From positions 310,001 to 374,000 of the forward strand of contig NZ_JODL01000001.1 in the NCBI RefSeq assembly GCF_000718985.1: 64,000 nt of DNA. The letters run 5' to 3'. This stretch comes from Streptomyces megasporus. GTDB taxonomy: Bacteria > Actinomycetota > Actinomycetes > Streptomycetales > Streptomycetaceae. The position numbers were made by a program, and so were the translations under genes. Below are positions 1 to 8,065 of this stretch, piece by piece; the first letter of the stretch is position 1; each line of letters opens with the position of its first letter. A model generated the notes under the pieces. It searched no databases. It worked only from the letters and a program-made list of their open reading frames with translations, and was not told the origin of the DNA.

Positions 1-39
1 CACACCCGCTCGAACGCCCCGGACTCCTCCCGGACGGTG

Positions 40-169
40 GGACGGCGCTACGCGCCGACCCGCCCTCCCGTCACCCGACCACCACCCCCGAAAGGACGGC
101 GCTACGCGCCGACCCACCCTCCCGTCACCCGACCACCACCCCCGAAAGGACGGCGCTACGCGCCGACCC
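40..169. repeat. Tandem repeat, 54-bp unit, about 2.4 copies
   Basis: Units begin at 40, 94 and 148, the third being partial. The first two copies differ at about one base. Each unit carries the hairpin CGGCGC-TAC-GCGCCG. The third unit holds the last codons and TAG stop of moaE (minus strand), so the repeat looks like an amplification of the gene's 3' end together with the sequence just downstream. 54 bp is a multiple of three, so frame is kept and each unit repeats the stop codon. The hairpins may stop transcription leaving moaE. Bases 1-39 hold nothing I can assign. Confidence 0.85.
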
Positions 170-614
170 ATTCTTCGGTGCCGTCCGCGAAGGTCTGGTG
201 CTTCCAGATCGGCACCTGGTGCTTCAGGTCGTCGATCAGGCGGCGACACGCGTCGAACGCCTCGGCCCGGTGCGCGCAGGAGACGGCGACGACCACGGCC
301 AGGTCACCGATCGCCAGGTCCCCCACACGGTGGACCGCGGCGAGCGCCCGTACGGGGAAGTCGGCGGCCACCTTCTCGGCGACGCGCCGCAGCTCGGCCT
401 CGGCCGTGGGGTGCGAGGAGTAGCCGAGTCGGGCCACGTCGGCACCGCCGTCGTGGTCGCGCACGGTGCCGACGAACAGTGCGGTGCCGCCCGCGGCGGC
501 GTCGCCGACGGCCGCGAAGACCTCGTCCACGGAGAGCGGCGTGTCGCGGATCGCGAGGAGGCGGATCGGATCGGGCGCCGCCCGCTCACCGGGGTGGTCG
601 TACGTCTGTGCCAT
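156..614 (-). CDS. moaE: Molybdopterin synthase catalytic subunit MoaE
   Basis: 152 aa, the normal MoaE length. MoaE forms the large subunit of molybdopterin synthase and transfers sulfur from MoaD thiocarboxylate to precursor Z. Visible family features are the segment LFVGTVRDHDGG (about 46-57), with the conserved Arg-Asp, CAHR at about 113-116, and the C-terminal LKHQVPIWKHQ (about 130-140), whose lysines correspond to the active-site lysines. The ATG at 614 gives MAQTYDHPG; longer readings run into out-of-frame sequence of the upstream gene. The stop codon lies inside the third copy of the 54-bp repeat. No moaD is present in the window; modAB and moeZ lie about 28 kb away. Confidence 0.93.
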   Translation of the reverse strand: MAQTYDHPGERAAPDPIRLLAIRDTPLSVDEVFAAVGDAAAGGTALFVGTVRDHDGGADVARLGYSSHPTAEAELRRVAEKVAADFPVRALAAVHRVGDLAIGDLAVVVAVSCAHRAEAFDACRRLIDDLKHQVPIWKHQTFADGTEEWVGA

Positions 615-687
615 GAGGCCATGGTGCCGTACGGAGCCGGCCTCGCAGGGACGGTTCGCCACCACCCCGTCGACGGCGTGTCCCGCG

Positions 688-1797
688 TCACACGCGGCGG
701 CGTGCCTTGCGCGCTCGGCGTACCAGGGCGGCGGTGCCCACCAGGGCCACGGTCGCGCCCGCGGCCCCGAGGGTGGTGGCGTCCTTGCGGCCCAGGCGGC
801 GTCCGGCGACCGTGTGCCGGCCCGCGACCTCCTCCAGCAGCTCGGCCAGCACCTCCTCGTTGGTCCACTTCGGCCGCCAGCCCGCCTCGTGCAGTCGGGA
901 GCCGCTGACCACCCAGGGGTGCATGGTGTACGCCAGATCGCCGGCCGGGGAGGGCGTGAGGCCCAGGCGGTGCAGTCGGGAGGCCGCGCCCAGCGCGACG
1001 GACGGGGGCAGCTCCATGCGGCGGATGCCGGACAGCTCCTCGACCTCCTCCTGCTCCAGCCAGCCGTCGCAGCCGACCGCCAGCTCGCCGTCCACCTTCT
1101 CCAGCGCCGCGTACTCCAGGGCACTGGCCAGGTCCTCGACGTGGCAGAACTGCCAGCACGGCCGGGAACCGGCCACGACCAGCAGACGCGGTGACTCGAA
1201 GTAGCGGGTCAGGGCGGTGTCCGTACCGCCGACGAGGACGGTGGGGCGCACCACGGTGACGTTCAGGCCGGGGTGCGCGCGGGGGGCGCGTTTGGCGAGC
1301 CGTTCGATCTCCAGCAGATCGCCGACGCCCGTGGCCTCGGCGGTCGCCCTCAGATCGGCGTCCTCGGCCAGCGGCACGTCGTTGTCGGGCAGCGCGCCGT
1401 AGACCATCGCCGAGGTGCACAGCACGACCCGGCGGACCCCCGCGGCGGCGGCCGCGGTCAGCACGGTCTGGGTGCCGCGCACGTTGTAGGCGGTACGGGC
1501 GGTGGGGTCGGTCTCCAGATCGAGGTCGAGGGCGAGGTGCACCACGACGTCCACCGGGTCGCCGTCACCGCGCAGCCGGTCGGCGATGGCCGGGTCCCGT
1601 ACGTCCAGGACATGCCACTGGGCGCCCTCCACGTCCCCGCGACGCTCGTCGAGGGCGACCACCCGGCCCACCTCCGGCGAGGCCACCAGCCGCTCGGTGA
1701 GCAGCGCGCCCACCCCGGACGCGGCGCCGGTGACCGCGACGGTGGGCCGCGCGGCTCCGTTACGCGGACCGCGAACGTTTGGTTCCTGGGAACTCAC
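688..1797 (-). CDS. Atypical SDR / NAD-dependent epimerase-like protein
   Basis: 369 aa from the GTG at 1797, which has GGGAGA about 8 nt upstream. The N terminus has a Rossmann signature TGAASGVG (about 23-30) and a nucleotide-binding beta-alpha-beta core as in extended SDR epimerases. At the expected catalytic site it reads AMVYGALPDN: the Tyr is present but the usual YxxxK lysine is not, so oxidoreductase chemistry is doubtful. The C terminus ends in a short hydrophobic helix (TLGAAGATVALVGTAALV) followed by RRARKARRR, suggesting a membrane-anchored tail. moaE follows after 73 nt on the same strand. Substrate unknown. Confidence 0.82.
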   Translation of the reverse strand: MSSQEPNVRGPRNGAARPTVAVTGAASGVGALLTERLVASPEVGRVVALDERRGDVEGAQWHVLDVRDPAIADRLRGDGDPVDVVVHLALDLDLETDPTARTAYNVRGTQTVLTAAAAAGVRRVVLCTSAMVYGALPDNDVPLAEDADLRATAEATGVGDLLEIERLAKRAPRAHPGLNVTVVRPTVLVGGTDTALTRYFESPRLLVVAGSRPCWQFCHVEDLASALEYAALEKVDGELAVGCDGWLEQEEVEELSGIRRMELPPSVALGAASRLHRLGLTPSPAGDLAYTMHPWVVSGSRLHEAGWRPKWTNEEVLAELLEEVAGRHTVAGRRLGRKDATTLGAAGATVALVGTAALVRRARKARRRV

Positions 1798-1931
1798 CGG
1801 GTTTCTCCCGCGGTTGTCTCTGGTACGACGTGCGCAGGGTCCATCCTGCACGAGAGGTGTCTAGGCTGGACGTAAAGCCCACCACTTCGCACACCATCCC
1901 ACCGTCCCATCCACCAGATCCGAGGAACCCC

Positions 1932-3377
1932 GTGAGTGACATCCCATTCGGATTCGGCCTTCCGCCCGAGGAGCCGGAGGAGGGCGACGACGGCCGGAAG
2001 AAGGGCGGTCAGGGACCGGACCCCTTCGGGTTCGGCGGCGGACAGGGCGGCGCCGAGAACCCGTTCGCGGCGATGTTCGGTTCGTTCGGCGGCCCCGGCG
2101 GCCTCGACCCGAACGACTTGGGCGCCGCGTTCCAGCGCATCGGCCGGATGCTCAGCTACGAGGGCGGGCCGGTCAACTGGGACATGGCCAAGGAGATCGC
2201 CCGGCAGACCGTCTCCGCGGGCACCAAGGACGGCGTCAAGGACGCCAGCGTCGGCTCGCGGGAGCGCCGCGAGGTGGAGGAGGCCCTGCGGCTGGCCGAC
2301 CTCTGGCTGGACGGAGTGACCTCGCTGCCCTCCGGAGCCGGCTCGGCGGTCGCCTGGAGCCGCGCCGAGTGGGTGGAGGCCACCCTTCCGGTGTGGAAGG
2401 ACCTGGTGGACCCGCTCGCCGAGCGGGTCGGGGCGGCCATGGGCGACGTGCTGCCCGAGGAGATGCGCTCCATGGCGGGCCCGCTGCTCGGGATGATGCG
2501 TTCCATGGGCGGCGCGATGTTCGGCACCCAGATCGGGCAGGCGCTGGGCGTGCTGGCCGGCGAGGTCGTCGGTTCCACCGACGTCGGCCTGCCGCTGGGC
2601 CCCAAGGGCAAGGCGGCGCTGCTGCCGATCAACATCACGGCCTTCGGCAAGGACCTGGGCGTCCCCCTGGAGGAGGTGCGGCTGTACCTGGCGCTGCGCG
2701 AGGCGGCGCACCAGCGGCTGTTCGCCCACGTGCCGTGGCTGCGCTCCCACCTGTTCGGCGCGGTCGAGGGGTACGCCCGCGGCATCAAGGTGGACACCGC
2801 CAGGCTGGAGGACCTCGTCGGGCAGCTCGACCCGACGCGCCCCGAGGAGCTTCAGGAGGCGCTGCAGCACGGCATGTTCCAGCCGGAGGACACCCCCGAG
2901 CAGAAGGCGGCCCTGGCCCGGCTGGAGACGGCGCTCGCCCTGGTCGAGGGCTGGGTGGACGCGGTGGTGCACGCCGCCGCCGAACCGCACCTGCCGTCCG
3001 CGTCCGCGCTGCGCGAGACGCTGCGCCGCCGCCGTGCCTCCGGCGGGCCGGCCGAGCAGACCTTCGCCACGCTGATCGGCCTGGAGCTGCGGCCCCGGCG
3101 GCTGCGGGACGCCTCCCGGCTGTGGGCCTCGCTCACCGACGCCCGCGGGCTGGACGGCCGCGACGGGCTGTGGGCCCACCCGGACATGCTGCCGACCGCC
3201 CAGGACCTCGACGACCCCGACGGCTTCGTCCACCGCGAGCAGCTCGACTTCTCGGAGCTGGAGGGGCTGCTCCGCAAGGGCGAGGACGGCGAGAAGCGCG
3301 AAGAGGGCCGCGGGGACGCCGACTCGGGGAACACCGACGCGGAGGACGAGAACGGCGGCGACGGCGGCGCCCGGTGA
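1932..3377 (+). CDS. DUF2342/TIGR03624-type putative zinc-dependent hydrolase
   Basis: 481 aa. The GTG at 1932 follows GAGGAA and gives VSDIPFGFGLPPEEPEEG, the glycine/acidic-rich N terminus typical of the actinobacterial family. The core (about 80-430) includes REAAHQRLFAHVPWLRSHL, the family signature region proposed to bind metal, and the conserved block HLPSASALRETLRRRRASGG. The C terminus is acidic low-complexity sequence. Members are often annotated as zinc-dependent metalloprotease or putative hydrolase; biochemical function is not established. It overlaps the next gene by 4 nt (GTGA), implying co-translation with the NUDIX hydrolase. The mycobacterial counterpart is Rv3195 (from memory). 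Confidence 0.85.
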   Translation: MSDIPFGFGLPPEEPEEGDDGRKKGGQGPDPFGFGGGQGGAENPFAAMFGSFGGPGGLDPNDLGAAFQRIGRMLSYEGGPVNWDMAKEIARQTVSAGTKDGVKDASVGSRERREVEEALRLADLWLDGVTSLPSGAGSAVAWSRAEWVEATLPVWKDLVDPLAERVGAAMGDVLPEEMRSMAGPLLGMMRSMGGAMFGTQIGQALGVLAGEVVGSTDVGLPLGPKGKAALLPINITAFGKDLGVPLEEVRLYLALREAAHQRLFAHVPWLRSHLFGAVEGYARGIKVDTARLEDLVGQLDPTRPEELQEALQHGMFQPEDTPEQKAALARLETALALVEGWVDAVVHAAAEPHLPSASALRETLRRRRASGGPAEQTFATLIGLELRPRRLRDASRLWASLTDARGLDGRDGLWAHPDMLPTAQDLDDPDGFVHREQLDFSELEGLLRKGEDGEKREEGRGDADSGNTDAEDENGGDGGAR

Positions 3378-3901
3378 GCCTGCACGGGGACGCGGTGCGG
3401 GTCCTCCGGGAGTGGTCCGCGCCCGACGAGGCGCAGAACGCGCTGCGCCTGGCGTACGGCGATCACCTGGCCGCCCGTCCGGACGGGATGTGGAGGTCCT
3501 GCGCGGACGGCCACGTCACCGCGAGCGCGCTCGTGGTGGACCCTCGCCGCGGCCGGGTGCTCCTCACCCACCACCGCAAACTGCGGATGTGGCTCCAGAC
3601 GGGCGGACACTGCGAACCCGGCGACACCACGCTCGCCGGCGCCGCCCTGCGGGAGGCGACCGAGGAGTCGGGCATCGCCGGGCTCACCCTGCTGCCGGGC
3701 GGCCCTGTACGGCTGGACCGGCATCTGACGCCCTGCGCCTGGCACCTGGACGTGCAGTACGCCGTCCTGGCGCCCGAGGGGGTGTCGGAGGTCGTCGGCG
3801 AGGAGTCGTTGGAGCTCGGCTGGTTCGCCTACGACGAGGTGGCGTCCGTGGCCGACGACTCCGTCGTACGGCTGGTGGACCGCACCCGCGCACTGCTGTG
3901 A
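3374..3901 (+). CDS. NUDIX hydrolase
   Basis: 175 aa from a GTG overlapping the upstream stop (GTGA). The Nudix box lies at about 78-101 (GHCEPGDTTLAGAALREATEESGI); the catalytic REATEE core is intact and the earlier Glu of the box is replaced by Asp. The preceding GRVLLTHHRKLRMWLQTGG is the usual strand before the box. It probably hydrolyses a nucleoside diphosphate linked to another moiety; the substrate cannot be read from the sequence. Translational coupling to the DUF2342 gene suggests a shared role. A strong hairpin follows at 3904. Confidence 0.88.
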   Translation: MSLHGDAVRVLREWSAPDEAQNALRLAYGDHLAARPDGMWRSCADGHVTASALVVDPRRGRVLLTHHRKLRMWLQTGGHCEPGDTTLAGAALREATEESGIAGLTLLPGGPVRLDRHLTPCAWHLDVQYAVLAPEGVSEVVGEESLELGWFAYDEVASVADDSVVRLVDRTRALL

Positions 3902-3903
3902 GG

Positions 3904-3934
3904 CAGGGCGCGTGGGTGCGGCCCACGCGCCCTG
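3904..3934. terminator. Bidirectional hairpin terminator
   Basis: A perfect 13-bp inverted repeat, CAGGGCGCGTGGG with CCCACGCGCCCTG, around a 5-nt loop. It sits between the NUDIX stop (plus) and the AIM24 stop (minus), so it can serve both convergent transcripts. It has no U-tract, as is common in Streptomyces. Confidence 0.75.
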
Positions 3935-3935
3935 G

Positions 3936-4676
3936 TCAGCCCCAGCGGTTGTTCTGGTTCTGGCCGTGCACGCCGTACTGCGCGCGCAGCCCCTGACCGC
4001 TCACCGCGTTCTGCGGGGGAAGCAGCTCACTGGGCTGGACGAGGGCGTACCCCTGGCCCATGAAGCTCAGCTCCCAGCCCTCTCCCGTGGTGCCGCGCCG
4101 CCGGAACACGCTCTGGGAGCTGGTCTGGGCCTGCATCTGCACCCGCAGTGAGCCGGACCAGGCGACCACCGCGTCGGAGTCGGCGTTGACGTACCTGTCC
4201 GGGGTGACCTGGAGGGCCAGCGGCAGGCCGGACGTCATCAGGGCGACCTTGCCCTGCCCGGTGATGTTGAGGTTGTACGCGCCGGAGCCGGAGATGCCGA
4301 ACTGGCTGTCCACCGCGATCACCTCCCAGTGCAGGGAGGAGTCGAGGGCCAGGACGTAGGAGCTGTCGACCGTCAGTCCTTCCGGCTCCACGTCCATGAT
4401 GTGGACGTACTGGGCGAGGTTCGCCAGGTAGACCGTGCCCTGCCCGGAGCAGCGCATCAGCTCCAGGTTCTCGCCGGTCCTCGCGCGCCTGCGGCGCTGT
4501 TCGCGCGACTGGTACTCGCCGTCGAACTCCAGCAACCCCTGGTAGGCCACCATCGCGCCCTTGCGGGCGAGCACATCGTCCTGGCCGTCGAGTCGGACCC
4601 GCAGCAGTTGTGGGTTCTGCAGGGCGTAGCGGTCCTGGGTCTGGACCTCGGTGTGGCCGAAGAGCGGACTCTGCAT
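3936..4676 (-). CDS. AIM24 family protein (third of tandem set)
   Basis: 246 aa. The body matches the AIM24/TIGR00266 beta-rich fold: DVLARKGAMVAYQGLLEFDG near the N terminus, LMRCSGQGTVYLANLAQYVHIMDVE in the middle, SGAYNLNITGQGKVALMT and the C-terminal FMGQGYALVQPSELL. No signal peptide or membrane helix is seen, so it is probably cytosolic or peripherally membrane-associated. It is the last gene of a minus-strand run with two paralogues (4691-5374, 5386-7044); the gap to the next is 14 nt. In yeast the founding member affects mitochondrial inner-membrane organisation; the bacterial function is unknown. Confidence 0.88.
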   Translation of the reverse strand: MQSPLFGHTEVQTQDRYALQNPQLLRVRLDGQDDVLARKGAMVAYQGLLEFDGEYQSREQRRRRARTGENLELMRCSGQGTVYLANLAQYVHIMDVEPEGLTVDSSYVLALDSSLHWEVIAVDSQFGISGSGAYNLNITGQGKVALMTSGLPLALQVTPDRYVNADSDAVVAWSGSLRVQMQAQTSSQSVFRRRGTTGEGWELSFMGQGYALVQPSELLPPQNAVSGQGLRAQYGVHGQNQNNRWG

Positions 4677-4690
4677 GTCTTCCTTCCCCC

Positions 4691-5374
4691 TCAGCCCCGG
4701 ACGCGCAGCCGGTCGGTGCTGTCCTCGCTGGGCTGTACGACGACGAACCCCTGTCCGGAGAAGGCGATCTGGTACGCCTCTCCGCTGCCGCGGCCGATCA
4801 GCGCGCTCGCCTTCATGGTCCGCTTGCTCTTCATCCTCAGACCGGTCGACCAGGCGACGAGGGCGTCGGGGTCGACGTAGGTCTCGTCCTCACCGCGTCC
4901 GCAGTCCACCACGATGGGCGTGCCGCGGGAGGTGAGGGCGACCCAGCCGGTACCGGAGATCCCGACGTTGAACAGGCCCTGTCCGGCGAACTTCGCCAGC
5001 CCCTTGACGCGCTCGACGCCCCACTGGAGGTGGGCGTCGAAGGCGAGGAGGTTGGTGCCGTTGACGGAGATGGCCTCGTTGTCGAGGTTGAGGCAGACGA
5101 CGTCGGCCCCGTAGTCGGCGAGGTAGAGCAGCCCGTCGCCGCTGCACCTCATCAGCGGGGCGCCCTCGCCGGTGAGCCACTGCGAGGCCATCTGACGGAC
5201 GGCCGGCGGGTTGGGTTCGTACTGGACGAATCCCTCGTAGGCGATCATCGATCCCGTGCGGGCGAAGACGTCCTGGCCGGTGGCCATGGCGATCTTCACC
5301 ATGTGCGCGCCATGGTTCTCCATGCGGGCGGCGGGCGGGGTCGGGGCGTGGCCCGAGATCACTGGCTGGTTCAT
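4691..5374 (-). CDS. AIM24 family protein (second of tandem set)
   Basis: 227 aa from the ATG at 5374 (MNQPVISGHAPTPPAARMEN) with GGGAG upstream. It shows the same fold marks as its neighbours: GQDVFARTGSMIAYEGFVQYE, LMRCSGDGLLYLADYGADV, GLFNVGISGTGWVALTSRGTP and FSGQGFVVVQPSE at the end. It is only moderately similar to the flanking paralogues, so this is an old duplication. It is separated from the upstream TerD-AIM24 gene by 11 nt and from the downstream gene by 14 nt, so the three are almost certainly one transcript. Confidence 0.88.
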   Translation of the reverse strand: MNQPVISGHAPTPPAARMENHGAHMVKIAMATGQDVFARTGSMIAYEGFVQYEPNPPAVRQMASQWLTGEGAPLMRCSGDGLLYLADYGADVVCLNLDNEAISVNGTNLLAFDAHLQWGVERVKGLAKFAGQGLFNVGISGTGWVALTSRGTPIVVDCGRGEDETYVDPDALVAWSTGLRMKSKRTMKASALIGRGSGEAYQIAFSGQGFVVVQPSEDSTDRLRVRG

Positions 5375-5385
5375 TGCGGGCTCCC

Positions 5386-7044
5386 TCAGACCTCGTAGGG
5401 CTGGACGACGATGAAGTTTCCGGGCGCGCCGCGGAACTGGAGGTTCACGGTCTCGCCGCTGTGTCCCGGGTAGGCGTTGCGGCGCAGTCGGACCTGGCTG
5501 GAGATGATCACCTGGGCGCCGGCGGACCAGGCGACGACGGCCTGGCAGTCGGCGAAGGTGGTCGGCGTCACGGGCAGGACGACCGGGGTGCCCTGCGTCT
5601 TGACCACGACGGTGCCGGTGCCCTGGAACTGCATGGTGAACAGCGCACCGCCGGGAATGCCGTGGCCCTCGATCCGGCGGACCTCGTACTGGAGGGTCTC
5701 GTCGAAGGCCAGGACGTTCTCGGCGGAGACGCAGACGGCGTCGCCCTGGAGTTCGATGGGGTGGACGTGGGCGGCGTTCTCGGCGAAGAACACCTGGCCG
5801 CGACCGCTGCAACGCATCAGTTGCAGCTCCTGGCCGGTGGCGTTGCCCACGATCCGACCGGCGAGCCCGGCGCCCTTGTAGGAGAAGTCGATCTTGCCCT
5901 GGTACAGCACCATGCTGCCCTGACGGGCGAGGACGGGTTGACCGTCGTGGCCGAGGTCGGCCCGGATGAGCGAGGCGTTCTGCAGCGTCCAGCGCTGGCC
6001 GGTGGGCGCCTCCCGGTACTTCTGCAGCGCGACGCCGATTCCGGCCGCGGGGCCCTGGGGCACCGCCTGGCCGGGGATCTGTCCGAAGGGCTGCTGGTGG
6101 GGTGGGCCGAAGGGCTGCTGCGGGGCCTGCGGCTGCCCGAAGGGGTTGGGCAGGGGTTGGCCGGGGACGGTGGGCGCCGGGGGCATCGGCGCGGGAGCCG
6201 GCGGTGGGCCGGGCGGAGCCGCCTGCCCGGGGAAGCCCGGCTGGGTGGGCATGCCCGGCCCGCCTCCGTAGGGGGGCGGGGTGGGCTGTCCGAAGGCCGG
6301 GGCGGGAGCCGAAGGCGTCGCCGGTGCGGGAGGCGTCGCCGGTGCCGGAGGGGGGACGGGTGCGGGCGCGGGGGCCTGCGGCGCGGGGGCCGCGGGTGGA
6401 GCGAAGCCCGGCGCCGGTCCCGCGGGCGGGGCGAAGCCCGGCGCCGGTCCCGCGGGCGGGGCGAAGCCCGGCGCGGGACCGGGGGCGGGGGCGGGGGCCG
6501 TGGGCGCGGGCTCCTCCTCCAGGACCTCGCCGCCGAAGTTCTTCAGCAGCGCCTCCAGCCCGCCGTCGAAGCCCTGCCCGACCGCCGCGAAACGCCAGAC
6601 GTCCTTGAGGTAGATGTCGCCGAGCATCACGGCCCGCTCGGTGGTGAACTCAGAGCCGTCGAACGCGTAACGGGCGACTTCCTCGCCCCCGGCGACGATC
6701 CGCAGATAACCGGGGTCGAGTTGGGACATCTGCCCGGCACCGTCGATCGTCGCGGTGAAGGAGAGCTTCTGGATGTGCCCGGGAATGCGGTCCAGCGTCA
6801 CTCTGAAGGATTCGGTGTCGCCCGCCTGCGGGCCCAGGAGTCGGATCGCCTCCTCGGGCGACTTGGGCTGGTTGAAAAAGACGAAGTAACGGTCGTCCGA
6901 GAGCCGTTCATCGGCGTCGAGGCCGAAGCAACTGATGTCGAAGGTCAGTCCCGGAGCCGAGATCCGAACTCCCACATACAGATCCGTTCCCGCGGTAAGA
7001 TCGCTGATCTTGGCCTTGTGGCCGCGTTGGAATTCCCTGGCCAT
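5386..7044 (-). CDS. TerD-AIM24 fusion protein
   Basis: 552 aa. Residues 1 to about 175 are a TerD/tellurium-resistance (calcium-binding) domain: GVRISAPGLTFDISCFGLD, SDDRYFVFFNQPKSPE, and IVAGGEEVARYAFDGSEFTTERAVMLGDIYLKDVWRF cut at family strands. About 180-320 is a Pro/Ala/Gly-rich linker with three near-identical 10-residue repeats (PGFAPPAGPA type). About 325-552 is a complete AIM24 domain with LMRCSGRGQVFFAENAAHV and a C-terminal FIVVQPYEV. The start MAREFQRGHKAKISDL is typical of TerD proteins. It heads the AIM24 run. TerD proteins are linked to chemical stress and membrane-associated processes; the fusion suggests AIM24 proteins act in the same setting. Confidence 0.9.
   Translation of the reverse strand: MAREFQRGHKAKISDLTAGTDLYVGVRISAPGLTFDISCFGLDADERLSDDRYFVFFNQPKSPEEAIRLLGPQAGDTESFRVTLDRIPGHIQKLSFTATIDGAGQMSQLDPGYLRIVAGGEEVARYAFDGSEFTTERAVMLGDIYLKDVWRFAAVGQGFDGGLEALLKNFGGEVLEEEPAPTAPAPAPGPAPGFAPPAGPAPGFAPPAGPAPGFAPPAAPAPQAPAPAPVPPPAPATPPAPATPSAPAPAFGQPTPPPYGGGPGMPTQPGFPGQAAPPGPPPAPAPMPPAPTVPGQPLPNPFGQPQAPQQPFGPPHQQPFGQIPGQAVPQGPAAGIGVALQKYREAPTGQRWTLQNASLIRADLGHDGQPVLARQGSMVLYQGKIDFSYKGAGLAGRIVGNATGQELQLMRCSGRGQVFFAENAAHVHPIELQGDAVCVSAENVLAFDETLQYEVRRIEGHGIPGGALFTMQFQGTGTVVVKTQGTPVVLPVTPTTFADCQAVVAWSAGAQVIISSQVRLRRNAYPGHSGETVNLQFRGAPGNFIVVQPYEV
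6389..6478. repeat. 30-bp tandem repeat in the fusion-protein linker
   Basis: Three consecutive 30-bp units (plus-strand core GCGGGGCGAAGCCCGGCGCC) lie in frame inside the linker of the TerD-AIM24 gene and encode PGFAPPAGPA-type decapeptides. Frame-preserving expansion of a flexible linker is the likely cause. Boundaries are approximate. Confidence 0.75.
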
Positions 7045-7113
7045 ACGTAACGACCGTCCCCCATCCGATGCGATGATGTGCGTTGCGCCAGGCTAACCGC
7101 TCCCTCTGCCGGC

Positions 7114-7752
7114 TCACTCGCCCCGGGGAGAGGGAACATTCGGCAGCCTGTCGGCGGCGACCACGCCCTCCAGGAATCCGCGGGCCCTTTCGGTGCGCGG
7201 GTAGGCCTCCAACAGCCGCCAGAATCGCGGGCCGTGGCCGGGAACCAACAGATGCGCCAACTCGTGCAGGAGGACGTAGTCCAGAACGTAATCCGGCATG
7301 CCCTGCAGCCGGTGCGAGAGGCGGATGCTGCCCTCGGCGGGGGTGCACGAGCCCCAGCGGGTGTTCTGGTTGGTGACCCAGCGCACCGTGGCCGGTCGGG
7401 CCCGCCCTTGGAGGTACTGCCGGGAGAGCCGGTCCGCGCGCCGGGCCAGCTCGCCGTCGTCGAGCATCCTCCTGCTCTCCTGGGCGGCCAGCTTGTCGAG
7501 CATGACGCTCACCCAGCGCCGCTCCTCGTCCTTCGACATCCGGGCCGGGATGAGGACGACGGTGCGACCGCCCTCGCGGTAGGCGGAGACCGTGCGTCGG
7601 CGGCGTGAGCTGCGGCGGACCTCCACCTCGCCCGGCGCGGCGCCCACCCCGTCCGCCACCGCGCCGTCCGCTACCGCACCGTTCGGCACCGCACCGTTCG
7701 GCTCGGCTCCGTGGTGCGGTGGTTCGACGCTGTTCAGCGGGTCGACGGACAC
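7114..7752 (-). CDS. YgjP-like (M48-type) zinc metallopeptidase
   Basis: 212 aa. The zinc site HELAH at 163-167 is followed by VPGHGPRFW, whose His at about 173 is the third-ligand position of the YgjP/DUF45 family. The upstream NQNTRWGSCTPAEGSIRLSHRL also matches the family. There is no signal peptide, so it is cytosolic. The first 45 residues are low-complexity (repeats of PNGAVADGAV), then basic (RRSSRRRR); the catalytic domain starts around residue 50. Physiological substrate unknown. It is divergent from the ThiF-like gene at 8066. Confidence 0.85.
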   Translation of the reverse strand: MSVDPLNSVEPPHHGAEPNGAVPNGAVADGAVADGVGAAPGEVEVRRSSRRRRTVSAYREGGRTVVLIPARMSKDEERRWVSVMLDKLAAQESRRMLDDGELARRADRLSRQYLQGRARPATVRWVTNQNTRWGSCTPAEGSIRLSHRLQGMPDYVLDYVLLHELAHLLVPGHGPRFWRLLEAYPRTERARGFLEGVVAADRLPNVPSPRGE

Positions 7753-8065
7753 GTCACGACGTTACCCGCCGGCGTCGGCGGAAGTCTCCCCTCCGGGACG
7801 CTTCATCGGGAAACACCACACCCCGCCACACCGCGCCACGCCATGTGAGCCGCCTCGCGCCCCCGGGGCGCTCGGGCCCCGGTCGTGCGCCGGGCCGGTA
7901 TGACGTCCAGGAGACGCGGTATGACGAACGCCGTCGGCTGTGGACAACTCTCCGCGGCGATCACGGTCGGGGACGCATGCTGGGCCCGTCCGGTGTTCGG
8001 TGGGCGATCACGGGGGCCACGGAGGTGGTCCGTCCGCGGCGTCCATGGGGTCGAGAGGGTCCGAC
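7753..8065. other. Divergent intergenic region with a 10-bp direct repeat
   Basis: 313 nt between the YgjP-like gene and the ThiF-like gene. It contains CGGTATGACG at 7896-7905 and again at 7917-7926, a spacing of 21 bp (two helical turns) that would suit a dimeric regulator. Long open frames crossing it on the plus strand have no ribosome site and no recognisable product. No terminator hairpin was seen. Confidence 0.35.

Noticed and set aside
40..169. CRISPR array
   Set aside because: Copies abut without spacers, there are only 2.4 units, and no cas genes are present.
3936..7044. Tellurite-resistance operon
   Set aside because: Only one TerD domain, fused to AIM24, is present; terA, terB, terC, terE and related genes are missing.
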